From: Saprospirales bacterium
GTDB taxonomy: Bacteria; Bacteroidota; Bacteroidia; Chitinophagales; Saprospiraceae
Reading direction: 5' to 3'
Assembly: GCA_007695035.1 (NCBI GenBank)
Contig: REEO01000014.1
Span: 1-32,410, forward strand
Length of the DNA stretch: 32,410 bases
Shown here: piece by piece, positions 25,259 through 32,410 of the stretch
Position numbering within the stretch: position 1 is the first letter of the stretch
Layout of the letters: every line of letters begins with the position of its first letter
Made by a program: the position numbers and the translations under genes
Notes under the pieces: generated by a model
What the model saw: the letters and a program-made list of their open reading frames with translations, nothing else
Databases searched by the model: none
What the model was told of the DNA's origin: nothing

Positions 25259-27859
25259 TTAGCTCTTTTTACCACCGCCACTTCTACTCCCCTTTTTACC
25301 CTTGGCCGCAGACTTTTTGGCCGGAGCCTTCTTTTTTCTGGTCTTTTTCTCAAAAGCGCCCGGGATTTCCATTTCTATGAATTTCTTCACCTGATCGAGG
25401 GTGAATTCTTTGGCCTCCTCGGGGGTGTAACGGGTATTGTCTTTTTTCTTGGGCAGCTTGACTGATTTTTTGCCAAACCGGATGAAGGGGCCCCATCTGC
25501 CGTTTTCGAGATTGATCTTTTCGTCTTCCCACTTTTGGATGTAGCGGTTCTTCTCCTTTTCAATCTTGGCCTTAATCAGTTCAACAGCCTCCTGCTGTGT
25601 GATGGTCTCGGGATCGTACTTGCGGGGGATGTTGACAAACATGCCGTCCCACTTAAAGAAAGGACCAAATCTCCCCTTGCCTTTGGTAACCGGTTTGCCC
25701 TCGAAGTGAAAAACAGGTTCGTTTTCCTTTTCCTTGCGGCGGATGACCTCCTCTGCCACCGGCATATCCACCGTGAGCGGATCCACTCCTTTGGGCAGGG
25801 AGACAAAGGTGTCCCCCCATCTCACATAGGGTCCGTAGCGACCTACTCCCACAACTACTTCCCTGTCTTTATAGCTTCCCAGTTCCATAGGCAGTTTAAA
25901 GAGTTCAAGGGCGTCCTCCAAATTGATGGTTTCAATACTCTGATCGTGTCTGAGTCCGGCAAATTTTGGTTTGCCCTCTTCCCCGACTTCCTCTTTGGTG
26001 CCGATTTGGATGACCGGGCCGTACCTTGTAATTCGCGCGACCACGCTGTGTCCGCTCTTGGGATCCTTGCCCAAAATGCGCTCTCCGGTTTCCCTGGAAG
26101 CAGATTCCATTGTTTCCTCGACCAATTTGTGAAAGTCATTGTAAAAGTCCTTCAGCATTTTTTCCCGTTCGAGTTTGCCCTCCGCGATGATATCAAACTG
26201 TTTTTCGATGTCGGCCGTAAAGCTGTAGTCCATGATCTCGTCGAAGTGCTTGTCGAGAAAATCCGTGACCACCATTCCAATATCCGTTGGAAAAAGTCTG
26301 TTTTTGACCGCACCGGTTTTCTCCGACTCGATTTTTTCGGTCAACTTTCCGTTCTTCAATTCAATCAACTTATACTTTCTTTCCTCTCCATCCCGCGAAT
26401 CTTTAATTACATAACCGCGGTCCGGCTCCATGATTTTACTAATGGTGGGGGCATAGGTAGATGGACGACCGATACCGAGCTCCTCCAGTTTTTTTACCAA
26501 AGATGCCTCGGAGAATCTGGCCGGGGGTCTGGTAAATCGCTCGGTGGCTGATGCCCTAAGAAGCGGGAGATTTTGACCCTTTGTCAACGGGGGCAATATG
26601 CCCGACTTCTCTTCGTCGTCGTCATCATCTTTGGACTCCATATACACCTTTAAAAAACCGTCAAAGAGCAAGACCTCACCAGTCGCCTGAAAGTAATCTT
26701 TTTCCAGTTTGGTTCCATCGATTTTGACAGTGGTTTTTTCCAATTCTGCGTCGGCCATTTGGGAGGCGATGGTCCGTTTCCAAATGAGTTCGTAAAGGCG
26801 CTGCTGATCTCTGTCCGAACCTGCCTGATGACGATCCATATACGAGGGTCTGATGGCCTCGTGCGCCTCCTGACTGAGTTTTTTCTTACCGGAATAATTT
26901 CTCGCCTTGTGGTACTTGTCCCCAAAGGTTGATACAATTTCCTGAGCAGCTGCAGCGATGGCCGTTTTACTCAAAACAGTAGAGTCTGTACGCATATAAG
27001 TAATGTGTCCAGCTTCGTAAAGCCTTTGGGCGGCAACCATGGTCCGCTTTACCGAAAAGCCCAACTTGCGGCTCGCCTCCTGCTGGAGGGTGGATGTGGT
27101 AAAAGGGGGTGCCGGTCTTCTCTTCAGGGGCTTTTTCTCGATTGATGATATGGAAAACGACGAGTCCTTGCAGGCTTCTAAAATTTTTCGGGCACTGTCC
27201 TCATCGTCCAATCTTCTGGAGAATTCAGCTTTCAGTTTGGCCTTCTCTCCTTTCTGACCTTCCACATCGAAAATGCCAATGAGTTTGAAGAAATTTTTGG
27301 ACTTAAACTCATTGATCTGGCGCTCTCTTTCAACCACGAGCTTAACGGTGACCGATTGAACCCTTCCCGCGGACAATTTACCCTTCACTTTTTTCCAAAG
27401 GAGTTCAGACAATTCAAATCCCACCAGCCGGTCCAGGATTCTTCGGGCCTGTTGCGCTTCCACCAGATTTAAGTCGAGACGTCCGGGGCTTTGCACCGCT
27501 TTTTTTATGGCATTCTGGGTTATCTCGCGAAAGACGATCCGATTGGTCGTATTTTCATCCAGGTTTAGGACCTTGCACAGGTGCCAGGATATGGCCTCTC
27601 CTTCGCGATCTTCATCCGTTGCGAGCCAGACCTGCTCAGAGTTTTTCAACTCCTTTTGCAACTCACTTACCACTTTTTTCTTGTCAGGGCTTACGACATA
27701 GCGGGGTTTAAAACCTTTTTCAACATCCACACTGTTTTTTCCCTTGTCCAAATCTCTAATATGTCCAAAGCTGGATTTTACTTTGAAATCCTTTCCGAGG
27801 AAACGCTCGATGGTTTTTGCTTTGGCAGGAGACTCAACAATAAGAAGATTTTTGGCCAT
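25259..27859 (-). CDS. topA: DNA topoisomerase I
   Basis: Type IA topoisomerase that relaxes negative supercoils and balances gyrase, 866 residues. The TOPRIM domain (1-115) has Glu9 in LLIVESPAKAK and the DxD site in ATDEDREGE. The catalytic Tyr288 is in THI-type context HITYMRTDS. The gate domain ends near 590. Instead of zinc fingers the C-terminus has a row of Topo_C repeats, visible as GRYGPYVRWGDTFVSLPKG, GRFGPFFKWDGMFVNIPRK and GRWGPFIRFGKKSVKLPKK, and then a Lys-rich tail (KKTRKKKAPAKKSAAKGKKG) that resembles histone H1 tails and should add unspecific DNA binding. Its -7 box is identical to that of gyrA. Confidence 0.97.
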   Translation of the reverse strand: MAKNLLIVESPAKAKTIERFLGKDFKVKSSFGHIRDLDKGKNSVDVEKGFKPRYVVSPDKKKVVSELQKELKNSEQVWLATDEDREGEAISWHLCKVLNLDENTTNRIVFREITQNAIKKAVQSPGRLDLNLVEAQQARRILDRLVGFELSELLWKKVKGKLSAGRVQSVTVKLVVERERQINEFKSKNFFKLIGIFDVEGQKGEKAKLKAEFSRRLDDEDSARKILEACKDSSFSISSIEKKPLKRRPAPPFTTSTLQQEASRKLGFSVKRTMVAAQRLYEAGHITYMRTDSTVLSKTAIAAAAQEIVSTFGDKYHKARNYSGKKKLSQEAHEAIRPSYMDRHQAGSDRDQQRLYELIWKRTIASQMADAELEKTTVKIDGTKLEKDYFQATGEVLLFDGFLKVYMESKDDDDDEEKSGILPPLTKGQNLPLLRASATERFTRPPARFSEASLVKKLEELGIGRPSTYAPTISKIMEPDRGYVIKDSRDGEERKYKLIELKNGKLTEKIESEKTGAVKNRLFPTDIGMVVTDFLDKHFDEIMDYSFTADIEKQFDIIAEGKLEREKMLKDFYNDFHKLVEETMESASRETGERILGKDPKSGHSVVARITRYGPVIQIGTKEEVGEEGKPKFAGLRHDQSIETINLEDALELFKLPMELGSYKDREVVVGVGRYGPYVRWGDTFVSLPKGVDPLTVDMPVAEEVIRRKEKENEPVFHFEGKPVTKGKGRFGPFFKWDGMFVNIPRKYDPETITQQEAVELIKAKIEKEKNRYIQKWEDEKINLENGRWGPFIRFGKKSVKLPKKKDNTRYTPEEAKEFTLDQVKKFIEMEIPGAFEKKTRKKKAPAKKSAAKGKKGSRSGGGKKS

Positions 27860-27887
27860 ATCTGAATAATTATTTTATAAGGATGGG

Positions 27888-27895
27888 CAAAAGTA
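27888..27895 (-). promoter_or_regulatory. -7 box of topA
   Basis: On the minus strand TACTTTTG, an exact TAnnTTTG match and the same octamer as at gyrA, 28 nt before the ATG. Part of a 283-nt divergent region shared with the ATP-grasp gene. Confidence 0.5.
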
Positions 27896-28080
27896 CTAAA
27901 ATCATTAAAACTACCCTTGCACCTTTTCTGGTTCAAAATGCTGCAAAAAATACTAAATAAAATATATAATCTACTGACATTTATTGGTTCTTATCGCCTT
28001 ATTTGAACAACATTGGGTTTTTTGTGTGATAATATATAGATAATGTCTGAAAACCAATGACAAAATTTTTCGGCTATACA

Positions 28081-28111
28081 TTTGGTTTCCGGTAATTAAT
28101 TACTATCTTAC
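28081..28111 (+). promoter_or_regulatory. Promoter of the ATP-grasp gene
   Basis: TTTG (28081-28084), 19 nt, then TATCTTAC (28104-28111). Element spacing is exactly that of the Bacteroidota promoter TTTG-N19-TAnnTTTG, with two mismatches in the -7 box. It lies 31 nt before the ATG. This is the best full promoter in the window. Confidence 0.55.
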
Positions 28112-28142
28112 ATTCATTCTTAAATAAAAACTAATTAAAAAA

Positions 28143-29363
28143 ATGGCTAATTGTTTTGCACTGATCGGTTGGAGTCAGCCGGTAATTGAGAGTATGCAGA
28201 AAACGGACAAACCTTTCGTGGTGGTCTCCCTACCTGAATTTGAACCCATCGCTAAAGAACAAGAAATTCCCTTTATATCCTACAAACTGGACACTTGGAG
28301 CGACACTTCGAACTCCATTGACCTCTTTGAAAAACTGAGGCCCTTTGGAGCCGATGTGGCAGTTCCTCTATACGAAGAGACTGTGGAATGGGCGGGTGCT
28401 CTGAATTCAATCTACAGAGACGACCCCAGGGTTTTAAATCGCGCCATGCTCTTTCGAAACAAAGCCATGATGAAGCGAAAAGCACTGATAGGAGGCCTGA
28501 AAGTCGGCTTGTTTGAAGAGGTGCACAACCCAAGACAGGTCGAGCAGTTCATGGACAGATTAAACGAGGCAAACCTTCAGTTGGCCGGCGAAGAGGATAG
28601 TTGGGTGCATATTAAGCCTTTTGCAGCAGCCGGTACCGTGGGGCACAAATTGCTCCGATCGAAGGAAGACATCATAAAAAAATTACAAGAGGAAGATTTT
28701 CCCTGTTTGGCTGAAAGTCACCTCTCCGGTAAGGAATTTTCATGTGAGGCCTACATCCACGGCGGTAAAGTCCGCTTTTTGAACATCACCGAATACGTTA
28801 AACTCGGATACTCCAATTTTGTGCCGGCGGGACCTGAATTGCAGGCCAAGCGCAAATTGATTCACGACCACGTGCAGCAGCTGGTCGATATTTTCGGAAT
28901 CGAATACGGCATGATCCACCCGGAGTGGTTCCTCACTGAAAAGGACGAACTCAAGTTTGGAGAGACTGCCTGCCGGATACCCGGTGGCCACATTCTCGAA
29001 CTGGTAACCAAGTCCTACGGATTCGATGCATTGGCAGCCTTTGTGCTCATTCACGATCCATCACTCACAGAGGAAGAACTCAACGAAATATTCCCCAATG
29101 ACCAGGAGCATCCGGGAATTTACAACGGGAATGTGATGATCTATCCGCAAAAGAAAAAAATCTCGGAACTGATAGTACCCGAGGAGTTGCACGAAGACCC
29201 TTACTTTGAAGACCACACCCTGGTGCCACCACTTTCAGGGCAAAAACTGGGTGATAGAGAGGGATTTGGCAATCACTTCGGAACCATCAATTTCCGGGGA
29301 GAAGACGCTGAGCGCATGCGCGGATTGCTGGAACACTACCAAACTATTGACTTCTATCATTGA
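28143..29363 (+). CDS. ATP-grasp carboxylate-amine ligase, substrate unknown
   Basis: 406 residues. A Rossmann-like N-terminal domain (about 1-100) is followed by the ATP-grasp fold: central-domain Arg/Lys in FRNKAMMKRKALIGGLKV, the nucleotide-binding lysine and glycine loop in WVHIKPFAAAGTVGHKLL, the strand LAESHLSGKEFSCEAYIHGG, and the metal-binding end HPEWFLTEKDELKFGETACR followed by IPGGH. Such enzymes join a carboxylate to an amine through an acyl-phosphate, for example L-amino-acid ligases (dipeptides), carnosine synthase or PurD-like enzymes. The C-terminal part (about 310-406) is the usual lid. The substrate cannot be told from sequence. It has its own promoter and terminator, so it is monocistronic, next to the papain-like/alr operon. 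Confidence 0.85.
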   Translation: MANCFALIGWSQPVIESMQKTDKPFVVVSLPEFEPIAKEQEIPFISYKLDTWSDTSNSIDLFEKLRPFGADVAVPLYEETVEWAGALNSIYRDDPRVLNRAMLFRNKAMMKRKALIGGLKVGLFEEVHNPRQVEQFMDRLNEANLQLAGEEDSWVHIKPFAAAGTVGHKLLRSKEDIIKKLQEEDFPCLAESHLSGKEFSCEAYIHGGKVRFLNITEYVKLGYSNFVPAGPELQAKRKLIHDHVQQLVDIFGIEYGMIHPEWFLTEKDELKFGETACRIPGGHILELVTKSYGFDALAAFVLIHDPSLTEEELNEIFPNDQEHPGIYNGNVMIYPQKKKISELIVPEELHEDPYFEDHTLVPPLSGQKLGDREGFGNHFGTINFRGEDAERMRGLLEHYQTIDFYH

Positions 29364-29437
29364 GCAGATTTTTCAATGGAAGCAATGAAAGTGATTTCGC
29401 AAAGAAAAGGATGAATAATTCATCGCAATAAAAAAAG

Positions 29438-29472
29438 CTGGGAGATGGTGAACAACACTGTCTCCCGGTTTT
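29438..29472 (+). terminator. Intrinsic terminator of the ATP-grasp gene
   Basis: CTGGGAGATGGTG, loop AACAA, CACTGTCTCCCGG makes a 13-bp stem with a few G-T pairs, then TTTT. It begins 75 nt after the stop codon and separates this gene from the downstream operon. Confidence 0.8.
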
Positions 29473-29601
29473 CATTATCAGGGATTTATACGTAAAAAGC
29501 TACGGAGTTCAGCCCCTGTTCAAAACTCTGAGCAGTATCTTATAAAGGTTAATTTTCACACAAAGAAGGGTAAAAGGCACTGACTGAAACCCTACAGTTT
29601 A

Positions 29602-29609
29602 TATCTTTG
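29602..29609 (+). promoter_or_regulatory. -7 box of the papain-like/alr operon
   Basis: TATCTTTG, an exact TAnnTTTG match, 15 nt before the ATG at 29625. It overlaps the TTG at 29607 that would otherwise be the start of the open frame, and so decides the start in favour of the ATG. Confidence 0.55.
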
Positions 29610-29624
29610 GAGCTAATAAAATTT

Positions 29625-31619
29625 ATGGAAGCAATCGCAGAGAGAGGAAACAATATTTTTCGCAGAGGAATAGACGAACTGGCAGATTCATCAAGCCTGA
29701 CCAAACAGGAAAAGGCTATGAAGCTGGTAAGTAAGATGGAGCGCTTTGTAGTAAGCCGTGAGGGCATTGAAACGCTCTATAAAATATCGGGAGAACTGGA
29801 TAGTGCCGGCATTTTTGAAGGCACAAACTGGGAAACTCCCTCCACCCTGGTCCCGTCTCTCGTCAGGGGAACGCTACTGGCAGGTCCTCCCACCAGCACC
29901 ATGGAGGTAATCAGCGAACTGAGACTCCTTGCTGTTTCCCTCGGAGAATACCAAATGTCGGGATTTACCAAAGAGCAGGCTACTTCCTTTTTGGAAGATG
30001 TGCTGGTTCAAAATCTGGACTTTGCGCTGGGGACCCTCAGAGAAGAAGCCCGGGCAAGATTGAGAAGCAGGGAAGTAAAAAAGGTCTTTGCACTTTTTAC
30101 CTACCTGATGGACCACCTGCCGCTGAATGGGATAAAAGAGCGTCTGAGCGAAGAGATCAAAATGATCTGTGCCCAACGCCCGGTTGAGACCCGCAAAACC
30201 AAGGATCTCATCCGGCTGATAAAAGACCGTATTGATATCTCTTCCGGTAGTGAATCGGACCGTGAGCTGCAGTTTTTTGTAGATGCGGTTTTTCATCCGA
30301 GTCCCTATTCAAAAAAGTACCCCGACCCCAAAACCTACGCCTCGCAGATAAAAAAACTATCTCACAAAGACATCTTAGAAGAGTGCAAAGCAATGGGTGA
30401 AGCCATGGAAAGGACTGGACTGGTAAGCCCCTGTCACCTGCCGCTTTTAGCCAATGTCATTGGGAGTGAAGATGAGCGCGAGCTGGTAGGAGATTGCCTG
30501 GCATTGAGTCCTGCGGGACGCGCTGAATGGGAAACACACAGAGAGTGGCTGCTAAAATTTTCGAAGGAAGTGGCGATGACCCACAGCCCGCAATCAATCT
30601 ACGGACTGTCTAGACTGCTCAACAAAACCCTGGTTTCCAGGAAAGCTGTTCAGGCGGGCCTGAATAACATGCGAGGCATCAAAGTCCACCCGGTGGTGGG
30701 TCGTCAAATAATAAAATCGCTGGACGATTCCGCACAAAATGAAGAGCCACTGCCCCACTTGCTCAGTGGTATCGTGCGAATACTCGGACAACCTCTCGGT
30801 GTGGGACAGGGGAACAATCCCACCTGTCAATCTGCACGGGGAATCAGTCTCTGGAGCAGACACGCCCCTGCCAAGCTGATCGACATGGTGATTACCGTCG
30901 CCACCCAGAACAAACTCATCATGCGGTTTGAAAATTCAGAGTTGAATTCCAACAAGCTCGGTAAGGGATTGGTGGACAAACTGGATATGGAACTGGATGT
31001 GGTATCCGCTGTACTGGTACCCCATCTGGATAAAATATACAACGAGATGATGCGACTGGCCTCTGGTCGGGGTGAGGACCCCCACAAATGGGTCAATCCA
31101 GCACTTTACGGGCATTGGATACAGGTCGGTTTTGCTTCCGCTTACAACTACATGAGTAACTCAATCATGGATTACGAGGGTTTCACCCGCTTGTATTACT
31201 CGTCCTTTCATCCGGATTACAACGGGGGCAAGCAGATGACTTATCCCTGTCCTATTGGCATTTTCATCACCAGCGCACAGGGTGAGATGCTCGGATTTCA
31301 CGCTATTTCGCTTTTGCGCATCGGCGAAACTAAAGAGGGTGAAATGCGCGCCTATTTTCTCAATCCCAATAATGAGGGTCGTCAAAATTGGGGACAGGGA
31401 ATACGCCCAACCGTTTTTGGAAATGGAGAAGAAGCCGGAGAGTCTTCACTGCCATTTCACGAGTTGGCATCCAGAATATACGCCTTCCACTTTCACCCGG
31501 TGGACCATATACGCGGCGTAAGAAAAGTACCGGCAGATGAAATTAATCGCGTGCGCCAACTCGCATCGGAGAGTTGGGGTAAAAAATATATATGGACCGA
31601 TATTCCTAAATTATGGTAA
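29625..31619 (+). CDS. Unrecognised 664-residue protein with a papain-like Gln-Cys-His-Asn arrangement
   Basis: I do not recognise the family. No signal peptide or membrane segment, so probably cytoplasmic. Residues 1-380 are mostly helical (for example SLTKQEKAMKLVSKMERFVV). The C-terminal part contains LGVGQGNNPTCQSARGISLW, with Gln395 and Cys401 six apart, exactly as in the papain active site (oxyanion Gln19, Cys25). Later MLGFHAISLLRI gives His559 at the start of a strand, and YFLNPNNEGRQNWGQGI gives Asn580, 21 residues on, like the papain His-Asn pair. This suggests a papain-fold (C1/C39-like or transglutaminase-like) peptidase or acyltransferase. The last codons overlap the alr ATG (ATGGTAA), so the two are coupled. 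The function remains a guess; alternatives include a non-catalytic fold with a chance match. Confidence 0.6.
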   Translation: MEAIAERGNNIFRRGIDELADSSSLTKQEKAMKLVSKMERFVVSREGIETLYKISGELDSAGIFEGTNWETPSTLVPSLVRGTLLAGPPTSTMEVISELRLLAVSLGEYQMSGFTKEQATSFLEDVLVQNLDFALGTLREEARARLRSREVKKVFALFTYLMDHLPLNGIKERLSEEIKMICAQRPVETRKTKDLIRLIKDRIDISSGSESDRELQFFVDAVFHPSPYSKKYPDPKTYASQIKKLSHKDILEECKAMGEAMERTGLVSPCHLPLLANVIGSEDERELVGDCLALSPAGRAEWETHREWLLKFSKEVAMTHSPQSIYGLSRLLNKTLVSRKAVQAGLNNMRGIKVHPVVGRQIIKSLDDSAQNEEPLPHLLSGIVRILGQPLGVGQGNNPTCQSARGISLWSRHAPAKLIDMVITVATQNKLIMRFENSELNSNKLGKGLVDKLDMELDVVSAVLVPHLDKIYNEMMRLASGRGEDPHKWVNPALYGHWIQVGFASAYNYMSNSIMDYEGFTRLYYSSFHPDYNGGKQMTYPCPIGIFITSAQGEMLGFHAISLLRIGETKEGEMRAYFLNPNNEGRQNWGQGIRPTVFGNGEEAGESSLPFHELASRIYAFHFHPVDHIRGVRKVPADEINRVRQLASESWGKKYIWTDIPKLW

Positions 31620-32410
31620 GACACTCTTCCAGAATAGAGTTGAGTCAGAAAGCACTGACCAGTAATATTAATTTTGTCAGAAAAAAGATAGGTCCCAAAG
31701 TGCGACTCTCTTCTGTGGTAAAAGCCAACGCCTACGGGCACGGCATAGATCCTTTCGTCACCATGGCTGAAAAAGCAGGTGTCAGACACTTTTCTGTGGC
31801 ATCAGCTCACGAGGCGAATGAAGTCATTGCCTGCAAAAACAGCTCATCCTCAGTAATGATTATGGGTATTCTCTACGATGTGGATATCGCCTGGGCCATT
31901 GAAAATGAAATAGAGTTTTACATATTCAATTACGACCGTCTTCCCAAGGTCAAAAACATCGCCAAAGCCCTCGGGAAGAAAGCGATCATTCACCTGGAGG
32001 TCGAAACGGGGGCCAATCGCACCGGCCTGCCTAAAGAAGACTTTGGAAAGGCACTCACCTTTATTAAACGAAACCGCAGTCTCATACAATTTGAGGGTCT
32101 TTGTTCTCACCTCGGTGGTGCGGAGAGCGATTCCAACAAATTCAAGGTCGATCTTCAGCACAAGCGGTTTAAGGACTTTATAAAGTTGTGTAAATCGCGG
32201 AAAATGCTGCCCAACTACATCCACCTGGCATCTTCTGCGGGCTCTCTGGTTTATCCCGAAATGCGTTATAACATGGTCAGAGCCGGAGTCATTCAATACG
32301 GGTTTTGGCCCTCACCAGATGTCTATTACCACCATTTGGACGAGGTTAACAAGTCCTCCGACAGAGCACTGAAAAGAATTATCACCTGGAAAACCGATAT
32401 CATGGATTTG
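31613..32410 (+). CDS. alr: Alanine racemase, N-terminal part (runs off the window)
   Basis: PLP enzyme interconverting L- and D-alanine, needed for peptidoglycan. 266 residues are visible of about 370. The start MVRHSSRIELSQKALTSNIN is a typical Alr opening, followed by the PLP lysine in SSVVKANAYGHGIDPF. The barrel continues with HFSVASAHEANEV, the region corresponding to the usual TGMNRLG (here EVETGANRTGLP), FEGLCSHLGGAES and IHLASSAGSL, and then MVRAGVIQYG. The C-terminal domain with the second catalytic residue (Tyr) lies outside. The ATG overlaps the stop of the preceding gene by 7 nt, so it depends on that gene's translation. Confidence 0.94.
   Translation, partial: MVRHSSRIELSQKALTSNINFVRKKIGPKVRLSSVVKANAYGHGIDPFVTMAEKAGVRHFSVASAHEANEVIACKNSSSSVMIMGILYDVDIAWAIENEIEFYIFNYDRLPKVKNIAKALGKKAIIHLEVETGANRTGLPKEDFGKALTFIKRNRSLIQFEGLCSHLGGAESDSNKFKVDLQHKRFKDFIKLCKSRKMLPNYIHLASSAGSLVYPEMRYNMVRAGVIQYGFWPSPDVYYHHLDEVNKSSDRALKRIITWKTDIMDL

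Noticed and set aside
25535-26551. 338-codon open frame on the plus strand
   Set aside because: Antisense to topA. Composition follows the complement of that gene and no domain or promoter supports it.
1-32410. Search for tRNA, CRISPR repeats, insertion-sequence ends or long direct repeats
   Set aside because: None recognised by eye; a covariance or repeat search could still find something small.

Overview
The window looks like chromosomal DNA from a member of the Bacteroidota, possibly a marine or Saprospiria-type lineage; I cannot place it to genus. The evidence is: Bacteroidota-type -7 boxes (TAnnTTTG, mostly TATCTTTG/A or TACTTTTG) placed 15-70 nt before many start codons; little Shine-Dalgarno signal; gyrA followed by a TPR gene; a DUF3276/PUR-type protein; a secreted protein of the 'GGE...CLG' type seen in gliding-motility and surface proteins; and a ComEC form without a visible metallo-beta-lactamase domain. 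It is mostly a compact housekeeping and envelope region. I saw no tRNA, rRNA, CRISPR array, insertion sequence or prophage.

Layout. 1-1450 (+): a beta-barrel outer-membrane protein whose signal peptide looks frameshifted, then a secreted S1/P1-type nuclease. 1504-6650 (-): an AsmA-like envelope protein overlapping a secreted M1 metallopeptidase by 4 bp. 6905-10870 (-): gyrA and a periplasmic TPR protein, closed by a strong terminator. 11047-14380 (-): a close-packed group of GNAT acetyltransferase, M20 dipeptidase, FKBP prolyl isomerase and trmD. 14381-15306: a low-density island with two decayed genes in tandem on the minus strand, broken only by in-frame nonsense codons. 15307-18245 (+): comEC and a three-repeat helix-hairpin-helix (ComEA-like) protein, 2 nt apart. 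18291-19307 (-): class I fructose-1,6-bisphosphatase. 19546-21887 (+): a half-size ABC exporter and a short single-stranded DNA-binding protein, ended by a strong terminator. 22001-24163 (-): a large secreted protein. 24536-24928 (+): DUF3276. 25259-27859 (-): topA. 28143-29363 (+): an ATP-grasp ligase with its own promoter and terminator. 29625-32410 (+): an unrecognised 664-residue protein followed, with a 7-bp overlap, by alanine racemase, which runs off the window.

How the genes fit together. gyrA and topA set DNA supercoiling and share the same -7 octamer. comEC, the HhH protein and the short SSB lie within 6.6 kb and could serve DNA uptake. AsmA, M1 peptidase, TPR protein, FKBP, the outer-membrane barrel and the nuclease are envelope or secreted functions. 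The least explained unit is the one at the right edge: the 664-residue protein carries residues arranged like a papain-type active site (Gln395, Cys401, His559, Asn580), is translationally coupled to alanine racemase, and lies next to an ATP-grasp carboxylate-amine ligase. That is a plausible D-alanine, peptidoglycan or small-peptide module with no function I can assign.
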